Source of the DNA: Chrysaora quinquecirrha | Taxonomy: Eukaryota; Cnidaria; Scyphozoa; Semaeostomeae; Pelagiidae | Length of the DNA: 64,000 nt | Reading direction: 5' to 3' | Assembly (NCBI GenBank): GCA_014526335.1 | Contig: JACTAT010000059.1 | Location: forward strand, 5,055,428-5,119,427 | In this document: piece by piece, positions 14,601 to 25,525 of the stretch | Layout: each line of letters starts with the position of its first letter | Position numbering within the stretch: the stretch's first letter is position 1 | Made by a program: the position numbers and the translations under genes | Notes under the pieces: model-generated | The model's database searches: none | What the model was told of the DNA's origin: nothing | Seen by the model: only the letters and a program-made list of their open reading frames with translations

Positions 14601-17600
14601 TTGACAAGCTTACGATGCCATCTACGACGTCGAACCATGTCCATTTTACGCTCTTTCGCGTGGAATTTCATACCGAAAACAGGCGCATATTCCCAACCTT
14701 CAGCTGCTAGCTGCTCTTCTTTCGCCTGGAAAATATACGAGATTCGAAGCTAAGAACCTAAAACAATTTAAATTTCAAACAACATAAAGTAGGTGTTTTG
14801 CTGATTTATTGTAGACTTATTTAGGGCAAAAAGTTCCAGTTTGTGGTCATTAATTAACGAGACAATGCTGTACTGCAGAAATCAGCTAGATGAAGAAGAG
14901 GAAAGTGTTTTACAAAGAAATTAAGAAAATGATATTAAAGACACGGTTTGTAGGAATGCGCTCTTAGGGACAAGAATTTGGCACAATTTCGGGAAAATTT
15001 AGAGAGAACCTCCATTTGACTGTCGGGACGACTTAGGGATATAGCTGAACACCGAGCCTTAACAAGATAGAACATAGCTTGTCCCTAAATTTGAGGACAG
15101 TTTCAAGAAAGAATAGGGCCCATTGATGCCTAAGTTGTGGACAAAGTTGGTTTATGGTCGATTGTGTTACTGTGTGACCTAGAAACGTTTCACCGAACTC
15201 CAATTCCGATATAGATCAATAAAGGTTACATAAGATACAGATCAGATGCGGGTATGGGAGGAAAAGCTTAAATCATCATCCAGTTAACAAACATAAAAAA
15301 AATTATAGAGAACTAACCTTCTTCGCTTCCTTTTTCGTATCTTTCATCAGAACTCTGTTTCTTATCCATCGTCTTCTTCTACAAAGATGGTATGTCTTCT
15401 CAACAGGTGTCCATCCCATTCCAAGTGTAGCTTCCACGCAGTATTCCCAACCTGCAAGTGACATATCATTACTACAATGCTTGAATGAAATAGCACTAGC
15501 TAATTATCTTATCTTTTATCCCACCCATACAACATATGACTGCGGAAAACCTCGAGTTTCATTCTAAGATTCCCTTGCTATGATTTGCGAAGATGAAATG
15601 GCTTTTTAGCGCCATTCACTACGATAGCAGGTTAACTAATGAAGACCTCGACCCTGGCTGTGACGCTACCGTGGCTGGGCTCGAACCCTGACCACGATGC
15701 TACAGCGCCCTTTGCAGTATCTTTATTGAATTTGAATGGCCTAATAGAGGACGAGTATGAACCACAATCTATGATGGTGGGTTCGATAAACCAAAGTCAA
15801 ACTTGCAGTGAAGAGTGTGGAGAGTTGCCAGATCTCTGTTATTCCAGGCAAAAGGCAAAAGGAATTACCACAGTGGGTGTGCTCCGTATCAAGAAGCAGG
15901 GCTTGGATCGCACTGCTTACATTAGCCCCGTGGCTATTCAGTGGTCCCTTTGCTAAACACAGAAACCCACGCCTTGCAAAGGCAGCTATCAATCATTTAA
16001 TCAATCAATTGATCAATCAACTAATCAATCAACCAATCGATCAACTGTTACACTTAAGACGTAACAAAATGTCCTGTAGCTCTGAAGATTGGAATGAAAT
16101 CCTTCTTCAGCTCTGAAGAACATTCTTTCTATAAACTGTGTTTTTTATTCATTTTCACATTCAGCTAACCACATAAAAATTGCACTTACGAATAGCTTAG
16201 TTGCTATGTTAACACACAGTAGTTCTCTATACGAACAGAAGGCAGACAAAGTGCTAAGATTGTGTCAAATCATAAAGGTGTTCTTTTGATTTTCGAGGTA
16301 TGTTGAAAGGCACTGCAGTTGTAAACACATATACCGTTCTACTCAGAAAATATGAATACACTACACACTATTCTATAAGAATACAGACTATAAGAATATT
16401 GAGGCTCAACATCGCTGAAATATAAGAATTATTTAAGAACAATGCCAGGCTCAAGCTTCATGAAGACAATTTTTTATTTCTCTGCTTCTTTCACAAGGCA
16501 CAAAATATGATTGGCAGAGTTGAAATAGTACTTCTAACTGCAGATTAGGTTTTTTGTCATGAAATCGTAAATGACAAAGATTTGACTTGTTTCTCTTGAT
16601 CTTCAGGCTGCTTAATAACATTGTAAATTAAGAAAAATTTAAGAATAATTGAGGCTCGGCAAAAATTAAGGTATTCTTATAAAAAAAAGCGTGTACTAAC
16701 AAACCTTCTTCATCGACGGCTCTGTTAACATCAACCTTCCAATCATCTTCCCAAACCCATCCTTCAGGTGCTTGTATCTCATCACGATGAGAAATAGCAT
16801 CTCCACGCTAGAGTATACGATAAAAGGTCGTTTCAGCAATATTCGATAAGACTTTAAAATACATTTATAGCGATTCACTTTACAAAATACAAAAAGGCAA
16901 ATATTGCAAGGAAAACTTCAGCTGCAAATAAGACCTGTAGGACGTACTTTAAGGGCCTGCCAAACCATCAAACATGGTGAAAAATTTGAAATTTGATGGT
17001 CAAGCAAAAAGTGTATGAGCGTCTAGCCACGTGGAAGAATAATGCTTTGATGACGGGTCCAAGTTTCCTCCATAGCAATTAATTATAAAGAAGATTTTGA
17101 ATAAACATTGCCTTTTATTAAGCAGTTTTACAAATCAGCCCTGGTGGTGCTTAAACGAGGAAATATGTTACGTTATAATATCTAACAAAATAAACAATTT
17201 AAAAATTTGACTTACAACATCAGTATAATGAACAGAGCTTGGTCCATAGTTGCCAGCAGGAATTCTGCATTCATTTTCAAAAGCATCTTCAAGGAATCTT
17301 TTATGACCAGAGTCAGCTTCAAATGTCAGACTGGAAAATAAAGGAAAAGTTGAAAAATTCACACAATGTTGGCATGTGATGTGGTGAGATAAAAACACTT
17401 TGATAGATCGACAATAGAGGTGACTACATGCAAGCTGAAACTGCAGCTGAAGGATCATCAGAGAGCTTATCGTTGGTTTACTAAAGCTAAGTTCAGAATA
17501 CGTGCCAAAGTCGCGCCTAGCAAGAGAAATAACCCCTTGCACGGCAGAGGCACGCATCTGAATCTATCGGCAATTTTAGCTCGGGCTAAAATCTTGGCAC

Positions 17601-20600
17601 GACCCATTTCGCCGTGCTGCACAGCAATGGCTCGACACTAGCACGTCACACCCATATATTGCTGTCACGACAGTCTGGACTATTCTGCTACCAATTTGCC
17701 CATTTAAGGATGATCTGCCCGTACACACTTTGTAAATCAAATCAATTAAAATATCCATATCTGCAAGGAGTACCCATCAAATGTGTGTGTGTGTGTGATT
17801 TGCAACCTCTTTCCAGTAAAGAAAAACCGAATCTAGTGATATCAGTATATCCTTATAGTTTTGCTGCACTCCGTTTGAGTAAGCTATACGAATACACTAA
17901 TTTTCTATCAGAAACTTTGGTCCGCTAATTATAGTGGGGGGGGGGGTCATCTTCTTTCAGACTATTACCATCTTCGTGCGATGAAGCATATATAGCTCTT
18001 AATGCCTGGCTAGACTAGGAGAAATGTCCCCTCCATGTCTCCCAGTTTAGCCACCTCGGAAATTTTGATGGGAAGTACTGTTGGGAGGGGAAATTTGTAG
18101 CGAGAGACATGCAAATGTTGCTGGAAGAAAACAGAAACATTTCTTGTCTCTGCGACTCGGGAAACACGTTGCTTGATTGTAACTCGTATGTTTAGCCACG
18201 CCGAATACAATGTCACGCGCGACATGTCTCCTCGGCGTATCTCCCAGGGTTGTTAAACATGCGAGTGGCAAGCGAGGAACATGTCCCCGAGTCATTTGCA
18301 TGTCGCGGAGACAAGAAAAGTTTCTGTTGTCTCCAAGAAGCATTTGCGTGTCTCTTGCTACAAATTTTGTCGCGCGCTACAAAGATTCCGAGGTGGCTAA
18401 ACTGGGAGACATCGAGGGGACATCAATGTAGTGCGCGACATGTCTCCTAGTTTAGCCACAGCTTTATGCGAAAAATGAATAATACAATTCTCAATTTACA
18501 TGACGTACCTCAACTCAGGATCAACAAACCACTCTCCATCCCATACCCATCCCTCAGGTGGATTGAATTTCTCGAAAGGCAGTTTGATTTCTCCTCTTGC
18601 ATCAGAGAAAGCAGGTCTCGGTAATCCCTTAGCAGTCCATCCAACTATTGGTATACTCATCTGGTTTTCATACGACTCAGCAAAGACGGTGTATTCTCCT
18701 TCTGATATCTCCGTTTTTGTCCAATTCTCTTGGTCTTTTTCAAGTCCAAGCCAAATGATCAATCTCAGCTGGGCTGGCATTTCAGGGTGACCGTCAGTGT
18801 CTCTTCCTTTCTTTCCAGGATACTGCAAAAAGGACAGATAATTGTAAAACAAATACCACGAAGTGTCCCAAAGACGCTTCCGGAGCTGCAATTTTGAGTT
18901 TCAAACAGCTTCGAATTAATGGTGCGAATTTATTAAAAAAGGTTTTCGAACTATCGTAAACGCCTGTGGTTTGAAAAAATAACATTAAATTAATTTACAA
19001 CATTTAGCATTTACGTTGCATTAAAAAAGTTGAAAAATAACACCAACTTTTAGTAATACATAAAATTTCCAATAACAGATTATCTTGTACGTGCATAGCA
19101 AGAGTACAGAGATGGGTCTTTGCATGTCTGGGTCTAGTCTTGTTGTCACTCCAGCTTTCGAAAATGAATAGCTTTCAGATTATTAAACTTACGAAAAAAC
19201 CAAACTAATGACAACTTAAATGACCCAAAATGATTGTAAGGTATTATGCTCATTGAGATAAACACTACGCTAATAATAGTATACATCAACAGCTAAAGCT
19301 TCAACCAATACGTTATGCATGCAAAACGTCTGAAGAAGTCCCCATACTTACGAAGTTTCGTGGCCCCTTTATTGTCTGACATTGGGTCATAACTCAGAAA
19401 AGGATGGAGAAATTTGAGGGCCTGGATTTTTACAAAATAATCACTTCTGTGCGAAAAGAGTTCGGTAATCATACTAAAACAACGCCTACCTTGAGAATTA
19501 TATTCTGGGTCTTTGCACAGTTCTTTCCTTTACAATCAGCGTTTGATGAATAAAGAACTTCGTACGCCGGGATGCGATGGTAGGCAATACGACTACTGCC
19601 AGAAATCATCCATATGACCACGTCAGGCATCGAGTTTTGAGGCTAATAAAAAAGACGAAATTTACTAAATAAATAAGAATTCATTAAATTAATTAGCGGG
19701 GGACGGAAATTAGGCCCCTAAGGGTAAACATCTTTACAGAAAGTGAAGTCCTTCCAAGAAAGAGACAGTTGATTCTAGGGGCTCTAACATCAAAGGACTG
19801 GCATAGTAATGGTTCGACTAAGCTTCCTTCTTTCAAATAAGCCCCCTATCCCATAGGCCTTCCCCCAAACTACGGTAATACACCTTTTCAACCAAGGGCC
19901 TCGTTTTCAAAAAAATTGAAAATCGCCTCAAAGAAACATTTCGACTTCAGATTCGAATTCAGCGCCTTCGTTTTAGTGTTGAGGCAAATTTTTACGCGTT
20001 TAGTCCTTACGATATTGATCCTATAGCGATTAAAAGTTTGAAAATTTATAAGGGACTTGACCGAGAAATTTAAAATTTAACCCCGAACGATTTTTCACGG
20101 TCAAATCCTTTATAGATTTTCAAACTTTCAATTGCCATAAAATCAACATCGTAAGGACTAGAGGCGCAAAAATTTGCCTCCACAATGAAATGAAGGTGCT
20201 CAATCTAAATCTGGAGTCAAAATTTCGTAAATTTCGAAAACGAGGCTCTTAGTTGAAAAGGTGTATTCAATTCTTACTTCAGTGCAAAGATCATGAAGTC
20301 GATTCAAGTAGTTATTGATTTCTTCCATGGCTTCGTTCACATCAGTTGCTTGTTCTCGAAGTTTCGATGCTTCTTCAACAATGGATTGTAGATCATTCGC
20401 TCGAATCTCTTGCAGCTTCAAATCCAGCTCATTAACACCGTTACAAGCGGCGTCAAATTGGGGAAGAGGTTTCCTAAAGAAAAGATAGAATGATATGATT
20501 ATAATAAATGTTCTTGGTTGAGCTACATCTGCGAAAGTTACTGAGAGTAAGGTACACGGCCAGATTATATACGTGAGCTCTATGCGGTTCAATGTAGCTT

Positions 20601-23600
20601 CTTTAATACTTAGTATGGCGAAGGTAGTAATTGTGAACTGTCTTAAAGCCAAGCCAAACCATGCCAAGCCAAGCCAAGCCAAGGCAACCCAAGCCAAGCA
20701 AAGGCAAGCCAAGGCAAACCAAGCCAAACTAGGCCAAGCCAAGAGAAGCCGAGACAAGCCAATGCAAGCCAAGCCAAGACAAGCCAAGCCAAGCCAAGCC
20801 AAGCCAAGCCAAGCCAAGCAGAGCCAAACCAAGCAGAGCCAAGCCAAACCAAGCTAAGGAAAGACAAGCCACGCCAGGCCAAAAAATTTTTGTTTTTGCA
20901 AAGATATGCTCAAATCAAATCATATAAAGACCAATGTAAAAATACTTCAGCTCAACTGCAAGCGATTCGAATCTTATCTCTCTAAGTTCTTAATATCAAA
21001 TTTTTCATGAATGCCAAACACTAGGATAGATTTTTCCTGAAGTTTCATGCGAAAATTGATAGGATTTCAACTCTCAACTGCATGATCAGAGAGCAAACGA
21101 CGATTCCATTGACCTAAAGAGCTCAATGGAGTATACAAGCCATACGGCCCAAGATCATTCTTTCATATAGCTTTATGTTTCAGCTATGTAGAGCCTTCTT
21201 CAGTACCATATAATAAAAATTAACAGGTCGAATAATTGAAGGTTTGTAATACTTAAACACAACATACCTGCAATCAGCAATAAGGGTATCAAGCAGCCTA
21301 ATTAGCAATGCAGCTGTCTCCGCAGGCTGAGCCTTTGCTTTTATACTGATGTCTACTTTCTTCATATTCATTTCCTAATTAAGAGATAACAGTAGCATAA
21401 TAATCAAGAAAAAGCATTTCAAAGCACAATAACTATTCAGCTTCACTTTTCTGAATGATTCAGCTTCACTTTTCGATCCGTATCTGGGTACAAATTCTGC
21501 CTAAGAAAGTAAGTCTGTTTATGAAGGTTTTACTTTGAGCAGTGTCAGAAAAATAAGCTTTTGCATGACCAAATATGTTTTCGCTCTTTTTCCCTTTTTC
21601 GAGATTTTTTTCTTGTATTAAGATATACAACAGAAAGATGCAACATACGCTACAGTAAGAACCCGCATATAAGAAACCCATTTATCAAAACCAAACTGCT
21701 CAGTTTCTTAACAGTTCAGCAATATCCTATGCTGGGATAATCTATCTCTGTTTTTGAAGACATTGGGAAATTGTCCTTCGTTTCAGAGGCGGACTGGCAG
21801 CGAATCTCAAGGGTTGCTATTTCCACTAAANNNNNNNNNNNNNNNNNNNNNNNNNNNNNNNNNNNNNNNNNNNNNNNNNNNNNNNNNNNNNNNNNNNNNN
21901 NNNNNNNNNNNNNNNNNNNNNNNNNNNNNNNNNNNNNNNNNNNNNNNNNNNNNNNNNNNNNNNNNNNNNNNNNNNNNNNNNNNNNNNNNNNNNNNNNNNN
22001 NNNNNNNNNNNNNNNNNNNNNNNNNNNNNNNNNNNNNNNNNNNNNNNNNNNNNNNNNNNNNNNNNNNNNNNNNNNNNNNNNNNNNNNNNNNNNNNNNNNN
22101 NNNNNNNNNNNNNNNNNNNNNNNNNNNNNNNNNNNNNNNNNNNNNNNNNNNNNNNNNNNNNNNNNNNNNNNNNNNNNNNNNNNNNNNNNNNNNNNNNNNN
22201 NNNNNNNNNNNNNNNNNNNNNNNNNNNNNNNNNNNNNNNNNNNNNNNNNNNNNNNNNNNNNNNNNNNNNNNNNNNNNNNNNNNNNNNNNNNNNNNNNNNN
22301 NNNNNNNNNNNNNNNNNNNNNNNNNNNNNNGGTTTTCTGACTGATCGTATATCTAGGGTATAGAAGTAATGATAAATCATAGTCAATGGATAAATACATT
22401 CACTGGCTAAACGATGTTACTCTTAGGTGCCCTATTGCTGGGGATGGAATAAGCAGGGGGTTGGAATTTCAAAGAAAATCCAACTAGCAAGAAGTTGCAT
22501 TAAGCCAGGGAAGTTTGAATTTCATAGACAATATCTCTGGTCTGTAAGGGTTAAAAACTAAGACAAACTCTTCATTCTAGAAGGTAAGAAACTATCATTA
22601 ACAAGGCCAATACGTTGCTTTTCTACAAATGCATCTAATGAAACTCAACGTGTAGCTAACCCAAGATTCAGTTTAATTCTGCCAAAGCAGAATATGGTGC
22701 AAATATTCCGTATAACTCAATAAGTTGAGGTCCTAATAAGAGCGTTGGGTTAGAATTTTCTAATTTAAATTATTTCAGCCGGTAGGGAAAGCAATTAGAC
22801 ATCCAAGAGTAGAACTTCTTGCAAATGTTGAATGAAACAATATCCTTGATCTGCCAATTATTGAAAAATCTAATATTGGGATTACTCTAGATGACAAGCA
22901 GATTACAGCAGTTTGCCCTGAAAGAAAAAATACGGTCGCAGAACATTAATTTGGTTGAACTTCATGCAACATGTTTAGGCTTGTCGCCAGCAGTAATGTC
23001 GCAGCGTGTAGCCGGTTTTTCGCATTGGCTACGCAACACATCGCATTGCTTTCACGCATTTTCCTGGAAATTTTCTAGGACCCATTCTTCTAGGATCCAT
23101 TGTCGCAAAACTTTCGTCGCAGCACTTTTGTTGCAGCATGTAGCCAACTCATGATTTCTCTCAGAACAAAAAATTGTGTGTGTCGCACAGCACAAGTGAA
23201 AAATCTAACGCGTAGCCATGGCTTTGAACATGGAAGAGGAATTGAAGACATAGTTATTAGTCTATTACTTAAGATTTCAACAGGCATATAAATAGAAAGA
23301 TAGAGAGCCAACCTTAGCTTTTTCAAGAATCTCGCTCAAGAATGATGGGATATCCTCACTATCCTTCATGCATAAGCTTGTTTTCCAAGAATGACTATCT
23401 GTAAACACAATTTAATAACTACATCAATATCCTAAAAAAAAATAAATTCCTCATAATGAAACATATTCTACAAGTATTAAATGAGCCTTGTATCATAAAT
23501 ACCCCACTTCCACTACACAAAGGTTTTTGAGTAATTTGAAGTGTCTTGATTTTGACATTGTGGATACTACCATATTGCTATAGCTTCTATCACCTATGGC

Positions 23601-25525
23601 TACTTTAAAACACGGAATATAGAATGATGGAATGGAATGACGCAATGACAGAACAAAGGAATGGAATGAGAACCTATTTATATAATACTTGAAATTTCAT
23701 CTGACAGTACTTATAAATCACTTCTTTGGCTTCTTAGTAGCAGACAAGTTTCACTTTAGGTGCTGTTGGGTCATGGTCTAATCAAGCTGGCTGTTGAGGT
23801 CAGAAGCTCATAGAGGCCTGGGTTTGAGCCCTAGCTAGGATAGTGTTACACAGCCAGTGTTGATGTCTTGATTGGTTCACCTACAACTGAGATCCTAGCA
23901 ACTGGTGCTAAATACACTATTTCACCTTCACCTTAACCATGGCAGTATAAACAGCTTACTATTTCTTAATCCAGAAACAAGTTCCTTGATGGAGGCCATA
24001 TAGTTGTTCATTCCTGCAAAAGAAGGTAGAAAAGTCCTTCATCAATCCATCTTTGCAGAAAATGTGTGATTTTGTTCAAAAAAACTATGGCAAACATAAT
24101 GTTTCAGGGTATAATCTTGACATTCCTTATTTCATAAATTTCCTAAAATGATACCCATGGTGGTTTAAGGGGTGAAGACAATTTAGATTTCTAGAACCTA
24201 TTTCCCATTACAATACCTAAATACATATCTTGCATTTCAGAACTCCAATCATCTAATTTTATTCATTGAACAATGCAATTAAAAAAGTAACTTCATGCTA
24301 TACAATGGAAATAAAAGCAAGGGGCCTATTATAGGGGTCCAGAAGCCCCGCAACCGTGAAAACATCTTTGTGAAATTCAGAATGCATGTAGCCTTTTTCC
24401 ACTAAAAAGCTGCAGCCATTTCCAAAATGCCACAAACTGTTGTCAATACACACCAAAAAATGCAAGCCGCAACTTTTTCTGAAGCTGCAAACCTAGAAAA
24501 AGCATTGTAAAATATGCAAGCCACACTCAAAACAGGGGTCAAAGCCATGAAGCTGCAAACATATAATAGGCCCCCAAGCAAGGAAAGAAGGCAGTGCCAC
24601 TGAAAGCAATGCACTGTTGCACAACGCAGAAATTCAGCACAACCATACAAATGCTTACCTTCCTCCTCATTCATGCAGTCTATGACAGAGGTGTACTTTT
24701 GATGTGCATCACTGTATAGTGCATGGTACAGCTTCTCACTTATTATTTTACTGAAAAAGAAAGGTTCCATGATTTTCAATGCCATAATAGAAAGTTATCT
24801 ACCAGGCTGCATTCCATGTACTTAGGCCCAAAGATCTTCAGCTTGGACGTAGGATTTTTTGGGGTATCAGCGTGACATGTGTAAAATAACAATAGAAACT
24901 GGCGTGGGAGTGTCTAAAATAACAATTTCTATTGTATTCTGCCGTAGATTTCCAGAATGTTGGCGTACCTTTGGCATAATGTTTACATGGAATGCCCCCT
25001 GGGTTATCTATTGTTATTTTGTGATAACAAAGATCTTTATTCATCATGAATTCTGCCACCGTTTTGAGCAAAGCATGTAGACCGGATTATCATCCATCAT
25101 CAATGATGCATGGCCCAAACTCGGGAGTAGGAGTTTTCAAGGAGAAAGGACTGGATCGGTATAATCTTTCTTTGTATACTTTTCTGTCTGTCCAGGGACA
25201 GTGCAAGGGGAAGGGCTGTGCAAGCATGAACAAAGTCCTCTGGATGAGTGAGTTTGAGATGTTATAGGTAGGGTAGGTAGGTAAACAATATAGGGACCAA
25301 TATAGATGTGAAACTGTTGCTAGGCCTATAATAGATATAAAGATATCAAGAAGGTAGGGAAACCTTGATCTTGACTTGTCGAGGAAGTTTAAAATTCTGC
25401 GATAACCTTCAGCTTTTTCTCGTGGACTTATACCATCTCGTTCAACATATGTATTGAGATCCTGCCAATATGATGACAGAAAACTTGTTTTCTCGTCCTC
25501 CATGACATAACGTGGCGTGAGAAAT
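1092..25525 (-). CDS. Type I ferlin (dysferlin/myoferlin-like), partial gene, 28 exons
   Basis: Ferlins are tail-anchored multi-C2 proteins that bind Ca2+ and phospholipids and act in vesicle fusion and membrane repair. Exons, 5' to 3' on the minus strand: 25525-25364, 24750-24659, 24013-23960, 23398-23313, 21374-21268, 20473-20278, 19642-19490, 18822-18509, 17330-17216, 16807-16705, 15451-15318, 14725-14555, 13902-13851, 12821-12744, 12146-11965, 10872-10723, 10188-10090, 8783-8622, 8325-8160, 7584-7526, 6712-6584, 5621-5514, 4463-4432, 4265-4146, 3151-3116, 2947-2856, 2160-1990, 1237-1092. Intron phases agree at every junction except 5514/4463, where an exon of 3n+1 bases must be missing. 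The nested DysF region and SGPFQWRD after C2F mark the dysferlin branch rather than otoferlin. The N-terminal C2A-C2C exons are not found, and C2G plus the membrane anchor lie off the left edge. Homology is by recognition, not by search. Confidence 0.93.
2379..2643. repeat. MITE of the ATCAAACATTG family, partial
   Basis: The ends carry ATCAAACATTGTTTG and, inverted at the other end, CACACGATCAAACATTG with CGTTTGGC-like blocks inside. The same words recur at 6184-6467, 7640-8120, 16951-17037 and 56051-56322. It sits in a ferlin intron and has no coding capacity. Confidence 0.6.
3208..3312 (-). repeat. SINE fragment related to the copy at 23762-23938
   Basis: Read on the minus strand, this segment contains GAGATCCTAGCGACTGG, GCGCTTAATACACCATTTC and CACCTTCACC. 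These match the 3' half of the copy at 23762-23938. Intronic, with no coding capacity. Confidence 0.55.
3736..3975 (-). repeat. tRNA-derived SINE with (CTTG)n tail
   Basis: On the minus strand it begins with a tRNA-like head: GAGTGGTCAAGGCATTTGG resembles a pol III A box region and GTTCGAATTTC resembles a B box. It ends in a repeated GCTT tail (CAAG repeats on the plus strand at 3736-3756). A second copy at 30880-31150 shares the core words CCCCCAGACTGATATTCTAG and GCCTTGACCA. Confidence 0.7.
5254..5400. repeat. Palindromic repeat in ferlin intron
   Basis: GGTCAATGCAGGAAAATATTCGG on the left is mirrored by CCGAATATTTTCTAGCATTGACC on the right, with a GGTCCGTACG-containing centre. It is a short foldback element, probably a MITE. 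It occupies the interval where a ferlin exon is expected but not found. Confidence 0.65.
6184..6467. repeat. Complete MITE, ATCAAACATTG family, about 284 bp
   Basis: The terminal inverted repeats run for about 45 bp. The left end begins GCCCTGGCCAAACGATCAAA; the reverse complement of the right end begins GCCCTTGCCAAACGATCAAA. The interior is not coding. This is the clearest full copy of the family in the window. Confidence 0.75.
6584..8783 (-). CDS. Ferlin exons 18-21: C2E domain followed by a lysine/arginine-rich exon
   Basis: Exons 8783-8622 and 8325-8160 encode C2E ([41 protein letters not shown]). Its loops lack the Ca2+-binding aspartates, as in vertebrate dysferlin C2E. Exon 7584-7526 is the short acidic-then-basic segment with [14 protein letters not shown]. 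Exon 6712-6584 adds 43 residues of which about 19 are Lys or Arg, including [15 protein letters not shown] recall no counterpart of this basic exon in human dysferlin. Otoferlins carry a polybasic linker in a comparable place, so a membrane-charge or nuclear-type signal is possible but unproven. Confidence 0.85.
7640..8120. repeat. Expanded MITE with about three internal tandem units
   Basis: Three consecutive units of roughly 110 bp share CACGGCCTAAAGCATTGCTT, AAGCAAGAGTAAGCTAAC and ATGTTTGACAAGCAATGTTT. The outer end (TGATCGTTTGGCAGGGCC near 8115) is the family terminus seen at 6467. It lies between ferlin exons 8325-8160 and 7584-7526. Confidence 0.65.
8890..9240. repeat. G-rich dispersed repeat
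   Basis: Contains GGTGCCTAATTGCTGGGGTG, GGCGGGGGCTGAATTT and further blocks of CGGGGGTC. A related stretch lies at 22412-22800 (GGTGCCCTATTGCTGGGG). No coding potential; intronic. Confidence 0.45.
9619..9863. repeat. Short direct repeats plus a perfect 22-bp inverted repeat
   Basis: Three units of about 26 bp with CGCTAGAATTCGAAAA occupy 9619-9690. They abut a foldback whose 22-bp arms at 9705-9726 and 9842-9863 are exact reverse complements, beginning GCAAAATGCACAAGAATTCG. The whole block lies in a ferlin intron. Confidence 0.65.
10090..13902 (-). CDS. Ferlin exons 13-17: C2D domain and linker
   Basis: Five exons encode a C2 domain equivalent to dysferlin C2D. Loop 1 reads [17 protein letters not shown] and loop 3 reads [14 protein letters not shown], so the usual Ca2+-coordinating aspartates of both loops are present. 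[10 protein letters not shown] and [12 protein letters not shown] are typical ferlin C2D signatures. The final exon here (10188-10090) is the linker [10 protein letters not shown]...IVPNGIRPV that leads to C2E. Exon 12821-12744 uses the acceptor TTAAG followed directly by AGCC; the other possible AG would break the frame. Confidence 0.9.
14555..19642 (-). CDS. Ferlin exons 7-12: nested inner and outer DysF domains
   Basis: These exons encode the DysF domain-within-a-domain that defines type I ferlins; missense changes here cause disease in human dysferlin. Exon 19642-19490 carries [20 protein letters not shown]. Exon 18822-18509 holds the outer N-terminal half (VFAESYENQ, then [13 protein letters not shown]). 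Exons 17330-17216 and 16807-16705 hold the inner N-terminal half ([11 protein letters not shown] and [11 protein letters not shown]). Exon 15451-15318 gives the inner C-terminal half ([18 protein letters not shown]). Exon 14725-14555 gives the outer C-terminal half ([20 protein letters not shown]). The Trp/Arg stacking motifs appear intact. Splice phases agree throughout. Confidence 0.93.
16371..16683. repeat. Short inverted-repeat element with TTCTTATA termini
   Basis: The left end has TCTATAAGAATA and the right end TATTCTTATAAA. Inside are AAGAATATTGAGGCTCA and TTGAGGCTCGGC. The word AATATTGAGGCTCAG recurs near 31318. Elements with similar TATAAGAAA/TTTCTTATA ends lie at 53924-54276 and 54432-54596. 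Confidence 0.45.
16951..17037. repeat. MITE fragment, ATCAAACATTG family
   Basis: AGGGCCTGCCAAACCATCAA resembles the terminus of the element at 6184-6467. The copy is short and degenerate and lies in a ferlin intron. Confidence 0.45.
17998..18468. repeat. MITE with TTTAGCCAC inverted termini, about 470 bp
   Basis: Left end: CTCCCAGTTTAGCCACCTCG. Right end: CGAGGTGGCTAAACTGGGAG followed by ATGTCTCCTAGTTTAGCCAC. These are long inverted repeats. A shorter relative lies at 56347-56588, and a terminal fragment (CTCCTAGTTTAGCCACAGC) at 34860-34878. Intronic, between ferlin exons 18822-18509 and 17330-17216. Confidence 0.7.
20278..25525 (-). CDS. Ferlin exons 1-6 in window: helical region after FerA/FerB
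   Basis: Six exons encode a mostly helical stretch that aligns with dysferlin between FerB and DysF. The first visible exon (25525-25364) holds [10 protein letters not shown] and [10 protein letters not shown], matching the dysferlin SSYWEDI segment. The following exons carry [57 protein letters not shown] and a long acidic/helical exon (20473-20278) ending in [11 protein letters not shown]. Exon 23398-23313 ends in phase 0 and exon 21374-21268 starts in phase 0. The coding sequence can therefore run straight across the 500-N gap with no missing exon. The donor of the first exon is a weak GTTTCC, but the phase fits its neighbour. Confidence 0.85.
20643..20880. repeat. (AAGCC)n pentanucleotide microsatellite
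   Basis: About 235 bp of AAGCC units with scattered variants. It is open in several frames on both strands and yields spurious Ala/Lys- or Trp/Leu/Ala-repeat ORFs. It lies in the ferlin intron before exon 20473-20278. Confidence 0.9.
21831..22330. other. Assembly gap, 500 N
   Basis: Exactly 500 N, so a placeholder rather than a measured gap. Ferlin exons on the two sides are in matching phase and colinear order, which supports the join. Confidence 0.97.
23762..23938 (+). repeat. tRNA-related SINE
   Basis: The head holds GGGTCATGGTCTAATCAAGC and the B-box-like CTGGGTTTGAGCCCTAG. The tail half has GAGATCCTAGCAACTGG and ends TTTCACCTTCACCTT. Related pieces lie at 3208-3312 and near 15610-15720. 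Intronic in the ferlin gene. Confidence 0.6.
24321..24575. repeat. MITE with GGGGCCTATTATA termini, copy 1
   Basis: It begins GGGGCCTATTATAGGGGT and ends ATAATAGGCCCC, an inverted pair. The interior has GCTGCAAACCTAGAAAAAGC. A second copy spans 26036-26414 and a third, truncated one 41268-41626. The minus-strand ORF over it (24402-24785) is not a gene except where it overlaps ferlin exon 24750-24659. Confidence 0.65.
24805..24990. repeat. Dispersed repeat R1, copy 1
   Basis: Shares GGCTGCATTCCATGTACTTA, ACAATAGAAACTGG and TTGGCGTACCTTTGGC with 40440-40623. The two copies differ at many positions, so they are older than the adjacent near-identical 1-kb duplication. Confidence 0.65.

Noticed and set aside
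20200..20882. Trp/Leu/Ala-rich and Ala/Lys/Gln-rich ORFs
   Set aside because: They are readings of the AAGCC microsatellite. Only 20278-20473 is a real ferlin exon.
21716..22399. Long ORFs of about 190-230 codons on both strands
   Set aside because: They are almost entirely N bases of the gap translated as X.
24402..24785. 127-codon minus-strand ORF
   Set aside because: Only its 24750-24659 part is a ferlin exon; the rest is intron and MITE.
25090..25363. Extension of the ferlin exon frame down to 25090
   Set aside because: The sequence after 25364 does not resemble ferlins, and the phase of exon 24750-24659 fits a splice at 25364.
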